64,000 bases of DNA from Glandiceps talaboti (GCF_964340395.1 NC_135560.1:17595098-17659097); one strand, 5' to 3'. Numbered from the stretch's first letter, positions 24,990-37,800 are shown. Numbers and translations are program-made. The notes: generated by a model not told the origin, from the sequence alone.

Positions 24990-27502
24990 ATGGCGTCCCT
25001 GTTGTCGGCCACAGTCAGAACTTGCTCGAGAGTTGTGCGTTCAGCAGTCCCTAAAAGGTAGGGAACTATCACTTCTTTATTGTTTGAAGAATGCATTAAC
25101 TATGGTTTTGCAAAGACTGTCAAATAAGCCTGATTTCTCTCCTAGGAGGCTATAATAAATCGTATTATTACCTCTCATCTGTTTCTCGCAAACGCACAGG
25201 CATTTGTTTCCCGAGTTATGGCTCAGAATATTTCTATCAGAATACAATAAAATGACGATAATATCATTAATATTGACGTATTAAACCAACACCATATGAA
25301 AGGGGTAAAATTACACTTGTTTGTGTGATCGCGCAGTTTCACTAAATGCGAAGGAAGACTGCCTTTCATACCTTGTGTCTTCCTTCGCATTTAGTGAAAC
25401 TGCGCGATCACACAAACAAGTGTAATTTTACCCCTTTCATATGGTGTTGGTTTAATACGTCAATATTAATGATATTATCGTCATTTTATTGTATTCTGAT
25501 AGAAATATTCTGAGCCATAACTCGGGAAACAAATGCCTGTGCGCAAACGGCCCCTGTCCGGTCGACTAGTCCGAAGTTATCAATTTTGACTTCTGTGTAA
25601 CGTTACCTCTTATTTATGTACGTCATGCAGGACTCTGTTAGTATCCAGTGCTCGATATGTAGATGAAAATGTACAAGAAAAGGCCCTTGAAGAAGTGAAA
25701 GAAACCCTTCCCGTGAGTATTACCCGGGTATTGTTATTGCCCTTTCTTGGCAAGAATGTAGAACTTCAACTACATGTAGGAGTACAGTGGACCATGGATG
25801 TATTAGGGAGTTCCCTAATACATCCATGAGTGGACCATAGACCCTGTGGAGGGTCTATGAGTGGACCGACAGTACAATATTTACAAATACAACATGTAAC
25901 ACGTTACCGATTGAATTCAATTGTAATAGCGAACATAGTACTATAACCATGGAAGTAGAATAACACAGCCTTCTACCTCCATGGTTAGACCTAGCTGCAA
26001 TAATTAATTGTAGCGTTTGATGTGATTTTGAGGGCTTTTTCGTCTGTTTTTATGCCATTTTCGGTTCCGATGTTTAACCCAAATCAAACGCTACAATTCC
26101 TTTAACACAAACGCTTTTTTTCTGGTAAGTGAAATGTGATGCACTGCTATCGCAGCAAAAGAATCATTTACAAATTTGATAAAAATTATTTCCATCATCT
26201 CTTGCAGGAAGAATTGCCTCCAGTGGCTGTCGTATCGGGAGTTCCAGAAGAACATATTAAAACGAGAACTGCTCGTATTTTTGTACCAGCACAGAATGCC
26301 ATGCAGTCTGGTAGTCATAACACACATCAATGGGCCATAGAATTTGAAACTAGAGAGAGATGGGAGAATCAACTCATGGGATGGTCTTCATCGTAAGTGT
26401 TCCTTTTAATTGCAAGAATTGACAACACTGGACCAACTGTACACGTTTTTTATTTGAGCTAGGGAGTGTCATGTTTTACAAGTATTTTATGACTTTTTTA
26501 TACTGTCAATCAAGGCAACCAAATGAAGGTACATGTATATTGTATCTGGAGAATAAGTTACAGTCAGATACATTGCAATGCACTTTATGTTACAGTGACA
26601 AGCTGAAAAAAATCATCAAATGTAAGACATATGATGTAGGTACGAGTGTTTTTGCTAAAGTTTAGGAACTCTGGTATCAGATGGAGGTGGGCAGTGAGGT
26701 AAAATTAGCATAGAATACTGCATCTTTTACCATAATTTTGTTTTGGAATCATGGTAAAACACTTACAGAACTCAGTTAAATTTAACCTACTGTGTATGTA
26801 ACAAAACCACTGAAGTAGGCATACCTTAGTGTGTTTAATGGTTTGTTTTCTCAATAAAATTTTTATTTTTTTATTTTTCAGAGCTGATCCTTTATCTAAT
26901 GTTATGGTAAAGTTTAATTCAAAAGAAGATGCTATCCGATTTGCTGAAAAGAATGGTGAGTCATTACAAATAGCTACAGTGTGTTGAAATATGCCTGAAA
27001 ATCTGACATCAGAATCAGTGTGGACATGAGTTAGAAACTGACCCTGATGTTAGAATCAATTTCAGGACCAGATCTGAAGAGATTCTAATGATACCCACAC
27101 AGTATCAAATCTAAATATTCCTCAATTCTCTCTAATTGTACTCATTCCTCTTTGATTTCAGTCAAACCTCTTCAGTGTACAAATCTGTTTCAAAGCATTT
27201 ATGACATTCTTAAATTTAGAATTGTCACTGATGAGTTTCTTAATGCCTATTTTCAGTAGTTCAAATATCAATAATTTGCAAGTTTCCATAACACAACTTT
27301 TGTTTTGGAATTTCTGTATGGCTTTAGTTAAAATCAAACAATATAACATAAACTTATTTTTACATGCATTTATATTTTATACTATTCTCTTTGTGTAGGA
27401 TGGAGGTATGAAGTGGAAGAAAAACGAGAGCCAATTATGAGAAGCAAATCATATGGAGCTAACTTTTCATGGGATAAAAGAACAAGAGTTGCTTCCAAAT
27501 AA
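24990..27502 (+). CDS. NDUFS4: NDUFS4, complex I 18-kDa (AQDQ) accessory subunit
   Basis: Five coding exons: 24990-25057, 25631-25712, 26208-26392, 26882-26955, 27399-27502; stop TAA. The product is 170 aa, against about 175 in mammals. It begins [16 protein letters not shown], an Arg/Ser-rich mitochondrial presequence. The family core follows: [20 protein letters not shown], then [45 protein letters not shown], and the C-terminal [16 protein letters not shown] block. All four introns have GT-AG ends and phases that join without a break (2, 0, 2, 1). It is a nuclear-encoded subunit of the matrix arm of NADH:ubiquinone oxidoreductase, needed for assembly and stability around the N-module. The last residues are RVASK, so the position of the mammalian RVS phosphoserine is Ala. 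A candidate poly(A) signal is at 28427. Confidence 0.96.
25193..25543. repeat. Perfect 167-bp inverted repeat (foldback) in NDUFS4 intron 1
   Basis: The left arm 25193-25359 and right arm 25377-25543 are exact reverse complements by base-by-base reading, separated by a 17-nt loop at 25360-25376. Identity stops abruptly at both outer ends. No ORF, TIR signature or target-site duplication is obvious. It occupies most of the 573-bp intron 1, so the pre-mRNA could form a long perfect hairpin. Either a recent inverted duplication by template switching or an assembly foldback artefact. Confidence 0.95.
25787..25866. repeat. Two adjacent perfect hairpins punctuated by GTGGAC
   Basis: The order is GTGGAC (25787), hairpin 1 with 17-bp arms (25793-25809 / 25812-25828) and a 2-nt loop, A, GTGGAC (25830), hairpin 2 with 10-bp arms (25836-25845 / 25850-25859) and a 4-nt loop, A, GTGGAC (25861). 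All arms are perfect. It lies in NDUFS4 intron 2. Confidence 0.9.
25944..25987. repeat. 17-bp hairpin in NDUFS4 intron 2
   Basis: Arms 25944-25960 and 25971-25987 pair with one mismatch around a 10-nt loop. The arm core is AACCATGGAAGTAGAA. Confidence 0.85.
26006..26098. repeat. 16-bp perfect inverted repeat in NDUFS4 intron 2
   Basis: AATTGTAGCGTTTGAT at 26006-26021 is matched exactly in reverse complement at 26083-26098, with a 61-nt spacer. This layout could be the TIRs of a very short MITE, but no target-site duplication stands out. Confidence 0.8.
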
Positions 27503-28032
27503 CAACAACCACTGAAATCAACACAAAAGACTCTGTCCTAGATCTCTTTACTGCAATATCTTATTTTTGGTTAGTCTGTAAGCTATGCCGTGAGAGTGCA
27601 CCCTCACACATCGGACGGTCAACCCATCTTACATATGAGAGAGGAGACCGGTGAGGGCAGAGCGACACAACGTATCTTACAGTCAAAATTTTGGTCCAAC
27701 TTTTGATTTCATAAAGTTCATCAAAAACAGTATAGCTATATCTGTTCATAATAGTCTTGGCTTGTAAGAAAAAAAGTGTGCCATGCATGGAATGGTGGAT
27801 GTGTTACCATGGATGTCTCACCTCTATTGACTGTGGTGTTACCCCAAAATGATTTTCCTATAGCATAGAAATTGATAGAATTGAATTATTTGGATTGTTT
27901 TTTATCAGTGTCGAAATGTTGTGCAGTTTAAGTATCAGATAAAAATGAAAGAAAACAAATTGTTTGCGTGATGAGCAGTTTATTTCCCCAACTTTTTAAT
28001 ATTCTGTCATTATATGATAAAAATCTTATCAG

Positions 28033-28098
28033 CTTGGATTTTCCTTGAATCTGATGGTAGTATTCAACCATTTCACGATTTGAACAATATTTTAAAAC
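28033..28098 (+). repeat. Direct repeat downstream of NDUFS4 (copy 2)
   Basis: CTTGGATTTTCCTTGAATCTG-like start, then TAGTATTCAACCATTTCA and a TTTGAACAATATTTT end. It matches the 24749 copy in order and orientation with several substitutions. It would fall in the NDUFS4 3' UTR if the poly(A) site near 28427 is used. Confidence 0.5.
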
Positions 28099-28426
28099 CT
28101 ATCGTCAGTGAAATCACAAAATGGGAATAATTTGTAAAGGGAAAAGCATACAATGTGGGAATTTTTTCTTTAGATCTCATTGGAATAAAGGACCAAACAC
28201 AGACTAGTTTGCGTATCGTAACCACATGGACTCAATACACCATCAGTATAAACTTGAACACAGTGAAATGTATGTTACAATTTTGAAATCAAGAAACAAT
28301 AACATTTAGTGTTCAACCAATCACCAACAATACTGTGTCCAACTGTTCAAGGTACCCCAACCATTGTTTTCATTATGGCCTAGATGACATAACCCAACTG
28401 TGATTATTGTACTGCATTCACTTGTA

Positions 28427-28432
28427 AATAAA
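28427..28432 (+). terminator. Candidate NDUFS4 polyadenylation signal
   Basis: AATAAA about 925 nt after the stop codon, with a second AAATAAATG 14 bp downstream and a T/GT-rich stretch after it. No clearer canonical signal is obvious between the stop and this point. Site use is inferred. Confidence 0.4.
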
Positions 28433-30102
28433 AGTAATCAAATAAATGTTTGCTTGTTAAACTGTTAATTGCATTCTTAGCTTCAATATTTTATATCATT
28501 TTTGATAGTGTAGGTATAGCCACTGTAATCGAGTTATGTAAAAGATCAGTGCAAGTATCTCGAGGGGTTATTTGTAGTTTCGTTAAAATAAGCCACTGAC
28601 CATAGGTAACTTCCAGAAGGGTGACACTAAATGTAAAGTGTACAATCCAAGGTTAGCGGCCATTTTTAATGAGTGAATATTTTTAGTTTTACATCAGAAC
28701 TTCTTTTCAATGATCCTTGCATAGAAATGGAGGTTGAATCATAGTTGAATGTGTGCGATGTGTATGTATGTATGTATGTATGTATGCTGATGTATGTGTG
28801 TATGTGTTTCTCTGTAGTAACCTTATTTGTTTATTGCAAACAATGCAAACCTTCGATCCCATGTGGTTGCAAAACAAAGTTACACCATGGTGTTACAGAA
28901 GCCAAACCATTAAAGAAGTAATCTCTCTAATACACAATCTAGTGCTATCTCATCAGTCATTCAAATCTGATGTAGGAATATGGCTTGATTCCTTCATTTA
29001 CCTCTATTTCCTTTGTATACTGTCATTTGTTTTTTTTATTATATTGTCCGAGAGTGAGTACCTTCTTTTCTTTTTCTTTTTCTTTTTAAGGAGGGGGGGG
29101 GGGGGGAATAAAGACCAGACAATGCTAGATGTTGTTGACATTCATTTTCATTTATTTGCCGAGATAATTTATCTTGTTACCTAAATAATTTGTCTTGGAA
29201 CTAAAAAAGTAAGAATATGACTGTGTAATTGTACAAGTTGATAAAGAGTGTAATTCATTTCCATTGATTGTCTCCATACATTTAGAATTACATGTAATGT
29301 AGAGTGGTCCTAATTCTCATATTTAAAAGTGATCATAGAACAGTAAACATTAGGTATTCAAAGCCACTGCAACAAGTGACAAAGAGGTACCTTAAGCCGG
29401 GAACGGATAAACAGATCATGTATTCCTGTCTTATATTAGCCCAGAGACTTGTCATAGTTTCACTATCTCAAATTTGAAAGAGTAGTTTAAAGATGGTGAG
29501 ACAAGACAAGTAATGCTTCCATCAAGACCTGTGCGAGTCATTTTATTAAAATTCACCTCAAGTGATGAACATTATCACAAGTTGTTAGCTACAAGGCTTC
29601 TACCTCTGTATTTTGTCCGTTGACACCGTGTATGAACTCAAAAGATGTTCAGTCACTTGTCCATGTGGCATAATTTCACAACCAGGAAGTCTGTGTGTGA
29701 AACAACAAATTTTCCTTTCATTCCTTATATGAAGCTTTCATTCCATTGTAATTCCATATACAGGAAACCTTTGATTACTACATGGAACAGGAACCAAAGA
29801 TCTTGAGGAAATCTTTGTAATGGCGCATTTAGGATTAGGATTAATATCTTGGTATGAAAAATAGTTGTCTGGTAGATCTCTAAAACAAGTTAGTCCAGAA
29901 CAATAGAATAATCTTATGTCATCCTTAGGCTCCACTGATAAGATAAGATTAGTGCAATGACCAGGGACTGAAACATGGACCTTTAAGTACAATCATATCT
30001 TATGATTAAAACTTGAATCTCATTTAAATTAGAAAATGGTACAATTAGTGAAATTTATTGAAATCAATGAATAAATTATTTGGTGGGAGAGTCACTCTGC
30101 AA

Positions 30103-30138
30103 GATCGTCGTAAACCACAGCCTCGTTTATGGCACCGT
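30103..30138 (+). repeat. 36-bp dispersed repeat (partner inverted at 1581-1617)
   Basis: GATCGTCGTAAACCACAGCC then TCGTTTATGGCACCGT. The reverse complement of 1581-1617 is the same apart from about three bases. Probably part of a larger, diverged element. Confidence 0.5.
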
Positions 30139-32512
30139 CCAAAACAAGCAGTGTCGCAGAAGAAATAACAGCTCTGGTGTGCGAGAATGCTCTGCAAGCC
30201 ATTTTGTGTTGCATGGTGCTAAAAGTGCCCTGAGGGTTTCTCTAATTGGCATTCTTCAATATTTGGAAGTTTGCCTCTGGTGCCGTTACATCGGTGGTCT
30301 TGCTAAAGACTATTACGATTTGAATTCCAAGAATACCATTTGACTTTCTGCCACAAAGACATCACCTCTACAACCATGTACAAAACAATCTTAGCAAGCA
30401 GAAAACATCAAACTTACATCATTATATACTTCAAACATTAATAAAAATATTCAGATTTTTTAAAGATTTTTAGAGCTAAAATAAAAACTTATCAAGGGTT
30501 AAGATAAAAAATAATAAATAAAGCATTTCTTTTTAAAACCTTTCCACCCCTCATTTTCATGAATTACTTGGTATGATCCTACAGTTTTGTTAAATAGTTG
30601 GCATTGCTCATTATGAAAATAGGGGAGACCAAGCTAATAAGTAGCCACAATTCACAACAAGTATTAAATACAAACATTTGAAATGATAATGTGTAAAAAA
30701 AATATGGGTGTGCTGGAAAGTAAAATAAGTACAAACTCTTCAGCCTTGGACTTTGGACGGCTGTAACAGCACTGGAACTATCGGTGTCATGAACACAATA
30801 TTTGTACAAAATAAACCTATTTTGTGGTATAGTTTACATTCACAATATAATACAAATATAAAAAACATGGCTATGGCAAATCATAAATTAAAGTAAAATA
30901 TATACAACATCTTTAAATCAATTTTTAAAATCAACTGATAAACTGAATGATGTGCTCTTTGTATTGAAACCAGTCCATTTCAAATCAAAATATGGGGCAT
31001 ACACAACTGTGGCACAGAAAACTCAAGGATTAGATTGTCTGATGTATACAATACTATCTAGAAAATACAAAAAACAAATTCCAAAAAAATGAACTGTCAA
31101 ACATTAACAAAATTCTTCAATGCACCATTTTTGAAAAAAAAATAAGGAAAGCAACAACTTATAACTAAATTCTTGTATACAATAACTTTGGGAAAATACA
31201 ATTTGGAAAAAAAAGGCAACTATTTAAAAACTCAAACATCAAAAAAAATTCTTGAATTTTGTCTTTAAAATGTAATAATTTGTATAATTGAAAATTATGA
31301 ATTTTGATGCAAGTCAGATTTTTTAAAAGGTTGGGTCATTATAAATAATAAATTAGTGCAAAATTCATTAAAATACAATCAAATACTAAGTATAATGGGC
31401 CAGGATGGATATTCAACACACAAAAATAACACTTTTTATAAATATAAATACGACAATTGTACTCCTTTGTATAAGTACTATTAACATTTGCTTCTATACA
31501 AGTCATCCACTATTGATAATCACACATGTGTACGTCAGATAGCAGTAATGATTTTAAATGAAGACCGATCATTACTGTACAAATCACTTAGTTGTAAAGA
31601 ATATTTTGGCCACTTGATAAAAGTTTCAGCTCCTGTTGTAAACTGTAAACAATACTAGATTTGGCACTACAGTAAAATCTGTACATAAACTGACTGAATG
31701 ATAGCAGAAGTTACTGATGAAGTAATAAAATGATCCAGAGTTTTTAATTCTGTACTAAATCATTGAAGATACCAGTGTAATTTTCATGTATGAAGCACGC
31801 CCTCATGTGGCCAAAATGTGTCATTATCCTGCATCTGATTGACCAATCAATCAGAAAGACTTCATACCAGCCACCCTAAAAGAAACTTTGCAATCATAAC
31901 AAATTGGTGTTCCATACAATGAATTATGAATGTTGGCAATTGCCATTGGTCAGATTAGCCATGTGAGGGTGCACTACATACATCAAGTTAACACAAATGC
32001 CTTCAAAAGTTTGTTCGGAAGTAAACAAGTTAAACACTTTTTTGATATTTCAAAATCTTAGAAGGTTTACTGATAATAATTTATGTGTCTCTAACAATTA
32101 TCTGAAAAGAGTTTACTGTGTATTCACGAAATGATTTTATCAATTCACCTGATCATATTTTCCTCAATGGTTTGGCATATATAATATTCATTATCAATAT
32201 TTTACTGTAATTGGGTTATTATAAAAAGGTGATACAGATTGGAAAAGAGATGGCCACCATTTTTTTTAAAAACATGTAAAAGGGTATTAGAAAGTGTTAT
32301 TTCTTAGACATTCAGGGTTTCTGTATTAGAAACTCTGTTTCTTCTGGATTCTTTCATACTGAAATTGTTTTAACATGTTAGAATACACTGAATTACAAAT
32401 ACGAGGTTGAGCTATAGTTACCTTATAGGCTTATAACTTTGCGTCTATACATAAGAACATTTCCTTTCAAATTCCAGAACTTTACTTGCACAAGAGGAAA
32501 TTATATAAAATA

Positions 32513-32900
32513 CCCAATCTGATTAAAATCTGACGTGGTAAAAGCGGCTAGATGCCTTTATTTACCTCTATATGTCCATCATTTTGTGTCGTTTGTTTTG
32601 TTCCGAGTGATCGCTGTCATCTCACATCTGAACCTGTGTAAAAGACAATCACGTTTGAATCTCGTGCTTTCGATTGGCCAATCAGGATGAGCGTTACGTT
32701 GGCAGCTGCACACACAGGAGAAATTGAAGCGTGCTGATTGGTTGTGAAACTTTACAATATTGTTGACATTCAAGGGATTGTCTATTACACAGGTTCAGAT
32801 GTGGGAAGGAGGCCATCACTTGGAACAAAACAAAACATCACAAAATGATGGAAATAGACGTAAATAAAGGCATCTGACAGGTTGCGATAAGATCATTCAT
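32513..32900. mobile_element. Foldback MITE-like element (family B), copy 1
   Basis: The left side reads CCAATCTGATTAAAATCTGA, then AAGCGGCTAGATGC and TTTATTTACCTCTAT-TCCATC, then GTTTTGTTCC and ACATCTGAACCTGTGTAA. The right side carries the inverse of these blocks in reverse order, giving arms of roughly 140 bp with mismatches. The outermost right end has diverged. Related copies lie at 54807-54969 and 63832-64000. No ORF. Confidence 0.65.
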
Positions 32901-34630
32901 CTTCAGCTTAGTGGACAAAAAATATTGTGAAAAGATATCACTAATATAATTACATGTACAGTCTACAGTATAATTTTTTTTTAAATTGCTGAACCCAAAA
33001 TACAATAATTAGAATATGGACATTCAAGACAAATTACATTGTAGTTACATTTCACTTTCTACAACAGGTTTTTGGGGATAAGATTGCTGAACACGAAGTG
33101 CAAACATATCAAGACATTCTGTACATCATACATATCTATGACAAATAATTCCTATTGATATGTTCAATAAGCGTTACAAAAATGAACAAATTACTTTCAC
33201 TTACATAAATAATCATTTCATATTTTCTAAATAAATATTAAACAATTAATTTCATTTTCAATATTTCTGATACTACATGACATTGGACATTTTCAGTACG
33301 AATATTTAGCAGAAACTAGAAGTTAATCTAACAAAAAAGTTACTCAAGTGAAAACTCCATATATTGGATATTTTCAATACTAGTACAGATGGAAATTTAG
33401 CCTCAGCTAAAAGTTAAATCAAGAAGAAGGAAAAGTACTTTTTTCTTTCTTGTTATCGAGTGAAATTTATATGATAAGATAGTTGCAGTAATACTAGAAG
33501 TTGTATAGAAAAAGTTGTTGGTCAGAGAATTATAGTGATTTTTACACATAAATTATTTTGAAATATTTCAGTGATCAATATCTGTACTCTGTATACATAT
33601 GGCCATGTTTTCATGTCACATGGTTTTCAGAAAAACATTTTTTGTTGTAGGTCTGTAAACATAATGATTAGTAAGAATTATTCTGAAAGCTGAGACAGTT
33701 CTTCAAGATGCAAAATTCTGGAAAACTGTCTTGGCTTTTAAGCATTACTGACATACATTAGCATACACACTATGAACAGTGTCTTTAAAATTCTACTTTC
33801 TACTTTGTTGTAATTGAATTATCTATACTAAACTGAGGAGGCATTATATTTTAATCTTATCAAACTAGGGTGTCATTTCAGCATTCGATCATCAAACAAG
33901 GAAGTCAATTTAGCTTTATCTTTAACCTAGGGAGTTTGGTTTTTTTCTTATTAAGTTAAAGAGTCATTCTACGTTTTATTACACCCAGTGCCTGCTATAA
34001 CCAACATTTGAAGATGCTGCAGCTCAGAGAATTATAAGTATCACAGTGTTAAGCAGCTCAACGTTTAACATATGCATCTTATGGTAATAACATTCATTTA
34101 AAATATGTTCCTTAAAGTTTGAATTCATTACCTCTAACCTCTGACCTCTGACCTACATTAGAGGGCACACACACTGAGGTTCAATAGAATCTGAGACCAC
34201 TATAGTTGTCTGAGATTGAAACATTTATACAACATGTCTTGGCACTGACAGCATCGTTATTTCAACTTTGATATTTTTTCTTTAAAATTAGCACTTGCAC
34301 ATTAAATTCATTGCAATCTACAGCAAAAGATCTTGGGCGTATTCATATATTAGTTTCTATGGTAACAATAATGATGGAATGTTTCAAATATGACTTGAAG
34401 TTTTTCCTTATAAAATACTTCATAATCCAAGAAGCAAAATGTGTGACTTCTTGCCATATTAAAACAGAGATCTTAAAGGGGACCTCCAGTATTTATGATT
34501 AAACATCTCAATGTTGCTGTTTAGAGTGGTGTGAGTCACCAAGGCTTTTAACCTGGGTTTTACATACCCAAATTGTACCCTTTGATAAAGCAATGTTAAT
34601 TTTTACAAGATTCCTGAGGTTTCTAGAACC

Positions 34631-34810
34631 TTTAACTTATTCTATATTCTTTCTTCATTTTTAAGGACCTTCAACTTATTCTATATTCTTGCTTCATTTT
34701 TAAGGACCTTTAACTTATTCTATATTCTTGCTTCACTTTTAGAACTGTTTACTTAGCTATATTTTTGCTTCATTTTAAGGACCTTTAACTTATTCTATAT
34801 TCTTGCTTCA
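34631..34810. repeat. 39-bp tandem repeat overlapping the ARL15 stop codon
   Basis: Units start at 34631, 34670, 34709, 34748 and 34785, with core AACTTATTCTATATTCTTGC then TTCATTTTTAAGGACC; the fourth is diverged and the fifth partial. On the minus strand the fifth unit supplies the last codons and TAG stop of ARL15; the others form the proximal 3' UTR. Confidence 0.85.
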
Positions 34811-37800
34811 CCATCCTTGACTTCAATTCCCTTCAGGAAATACACCATTCTCTGGAATCCACCCCTGGCACTTTCTACATCAGCTGATGAACATGGATGG
34901 ACCAGCCATTTTCTACCTACTGCTTTCTCCTCCAACTCTAGATCTTTGATGACCTATAAGATATAATATATATAATTTCAATGAAGTTTAGCAGAAGTGC
35001 AAATGTTTCCTGCTAGAGATTTGATGAAAAATTTGCTATAGACAAAACACGAGAAGAAGAAATGGGTTACAATTGTGTTCAGAAAAAAATGTGACATATT
35101 AAATTTCCCTTCCTACAGTTGTAATGTATGTTGAAGACTGTTCTAACCTGGTCAGTTTTCCTGGCATTTTCCTGGTCTTGGTAACTGGCAAGCACAAGAA
35201 GAGGAAGACCATTCAAAGCCTCGTGTACTAAGATTTTATGTAGCTCCTCTGCTGCAACCTTGAAGTCTTCATCAGCAGCAGAGCTATCCAAGACAAACAC
35301 AATTCCATCTACATTCTCATAGTACCGATCCCAGAAAGGACGAAATTTTTCATTTCCTATGGACATAAGACAATTTACTTAAACATAGGTGCTTTCATCA
35401 AACATAGAGGTGAGAGTAGGACTACATTTCCCATGTTCAAAAATCAAAGTTCATGGCCTTTGAGTTCATTCATAGTTTAAAATAAAATTACTAACTCAGA
35501 GTAACAGATTTTACAAAGATTAATCACAGACTGAAGAAGACATCTGGCATCAGCCCCTCGTAGTGCTGATTTAGATACCATCAAAATTGAGAATTTGCAT
35601 TAAATTAATGTTTAACATTTTGAGTTGCAAATTCATCAATGATTTCTTTTCTATGTTTGTATCACATAGCTAATGGGATGAATTGGAAGCATATTTTTGA
35701 GTACTGTTTGGTGCTGTACTGACCAGTATGAATAGGGTGGGGGATGGGGCAGACCCTAAATGATGGACGTATAAATATCTTACCTCCAATTTCTTTGACA
35801 TTCAAAAGAGCTTCTTTAAATGATAAAGCTTTGATATTAAAACCTACAACAGGTAAGAAATGAGAATATGAGATCAACACATACTAAATGTGATTACAGA
35901 CAATAATAATCTTATATTCCATAGTTTGTTTACCACGATATTTATCTTTGGGTTGTTGTCTCAATTGTGGCATTGTTTTGACTTGGTGTAGATAGCTTCT
36001 TGAGATAGTAACACCCAGACAAGTCTCTGGCCTATATACATGACAACACATACCACCTATATACTGTAGGACTTCAAGATTAGGACTGCACATACAAATG
36101 TACATAATGCACAGTCTAATAAACAGCATGCAAAACTTTTACTGTAGGCAAAGATTTTCCTCAGTATTGATGACTTTATGATACAAGAAGCTGGGTATAT
36201 ACAGATTTAAAAATACAATTTGAACCTGTCTATAGCAATAGCAGAGGTAGTATTATTATCAAGTGCTGTACTGGTTAAAATGCTGAAGCCGCTGTGTTGA
36301 GGATCTATTAGTATTTGGCAAACTGCTGATAGATAAATCATTTACTAGCAAAGACCATTTACTAGCTAGGGGGTCTAATCCAATCAATGGACACAAATGC
36401 TATACTTGCTAGGGGGTCTAATCCAGTTCCTGTACCCCTGGTGATAAAAAGCCAGGAGTCTTGTGGTTCACTGATTGAGTACATGTATCTCCAACTCCCT
36501 AAACCTGATACAGAGTGACTATTTACAGAATCCATCTGTACAACTGAAGAATTTTTCTCAATATGCAATATGAATGATTGTCTAGTATCAGAATCTCTAG
36601 CCTGGAGACTTGCTGTTACCTTTCTAATCTAGCGATACTACACTGCTTAAGCCAAAATTCCCTCACAACTTCAGCCAAATTCCCTCAGGGCTTAAGCCAA
36701 ATTCCCTCAGGGCCGGCCTAAGCCAAAATCGCTACAAGACATGAGTCAAAATTGACACATGACTTGACTCTAAGCTACAAGTCTCTGGACTACTTATTGT
36801 CAGAGGTATTCTTTACCCTGTGTTGGTTGGACATCATCAGCAGCCTCTCCACACAGCAAAGTCAGCAAAGTGGTTTTACCAGCTTTATTCAACCCCAAAC
36901 ATATCAAGGGATATTCCTGTTTTGGTTGTGGGAACGGCTTACAGCAAATCTTACGGTACAACTGAAACAAAAAGGTTTACGCAATCAATTAATCAAAAGA
37001 ATGAACAGTTTACCATTTTCAATAAGGCAGTCTCTGTCAAAAAAATGCAAACATCAGTGAAAAATCATTTTATCATAATGTCATTTACGTAACTTATTAA
37101 CAGTAAAATTGATTTTACTTAGTTGTATTGTCAGATTCTGATAATCTTTTTATTTATGCACTTTTTTATGTACTCTTGAAAACAATTTTTTTGTCCATCG
37201 TCTTTTGAATCTTTCTTGAGGACCAAAATAGAAATAAGTTTTAATTGTTTTCTTGTGTTATCCTCGTCTGTACATTTATCTATATTTTATAACCAAATAA
37301 CTAAATCTATTAAAATAGTCTTCAGAAGGCTCCACTCCAAAACATTCTGCCCAAACGTACTGAAATTATTCTTTCACTCATAATTATTCTATACATGTAC
37401 GTCTTCAGCTTGTTATTGAAAAATTGTCAATTTGCAGCTTGTCATGTATAATTTAAGTACAATAGTATGAAATTTGTAATTTAATGTTTTTGTATATCAA
37501 CTGACAACTCGAAATAAATGAATTGTATTTAAATGAAGTGTGAACTTCACGACGAAGTAATTAATGAAATAAATCGTTACAGATTAAATCACTCATAAAC
37601 ATCAGACTGTGGAAAATAATATACGACTGGTAAATGATGCGCTTCTGTACAATGAGTTCCGAAAATAATGACGGTCGACAGCAGCTGGCTTACCGAGTTA
37701 CGGTCCCTTGTTATGACACTTATGTTGCTAACTACCGTTTTCATTGGAGAAATACAACAAAAAATGTACATGTAAAGCGATAAAGACTCACGGTATAGCA

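Larger units (their letters stand above)
28500..34620. other. AT-rich spacer between convergent NDUFS4 and ARL15
   Basis: Two convergent genes end here. The sequence is strongly AT-rich with many A and T runs and no exon-like ORF. It includes a short repeat at 30103-30138 and a foldback MITE at 32513-32900. Part of it is probably the ARL15 3' UTR on the minus strand, but its end cannot be fixed by eye. Confidence 0.5.

Noticed and set aside
24695-25096. 133-codon minus-strand ORF
   Set aside because: Antisense to NDUFS4 exon 1 and its upstream region; the + strand presequence and splice phases explain the sequence better.
34631-34810. Possible CRISPR-like array (39-bp units)
   Set aside because: Units are contiguous without unique spacers, and the genome is eukaryotic.
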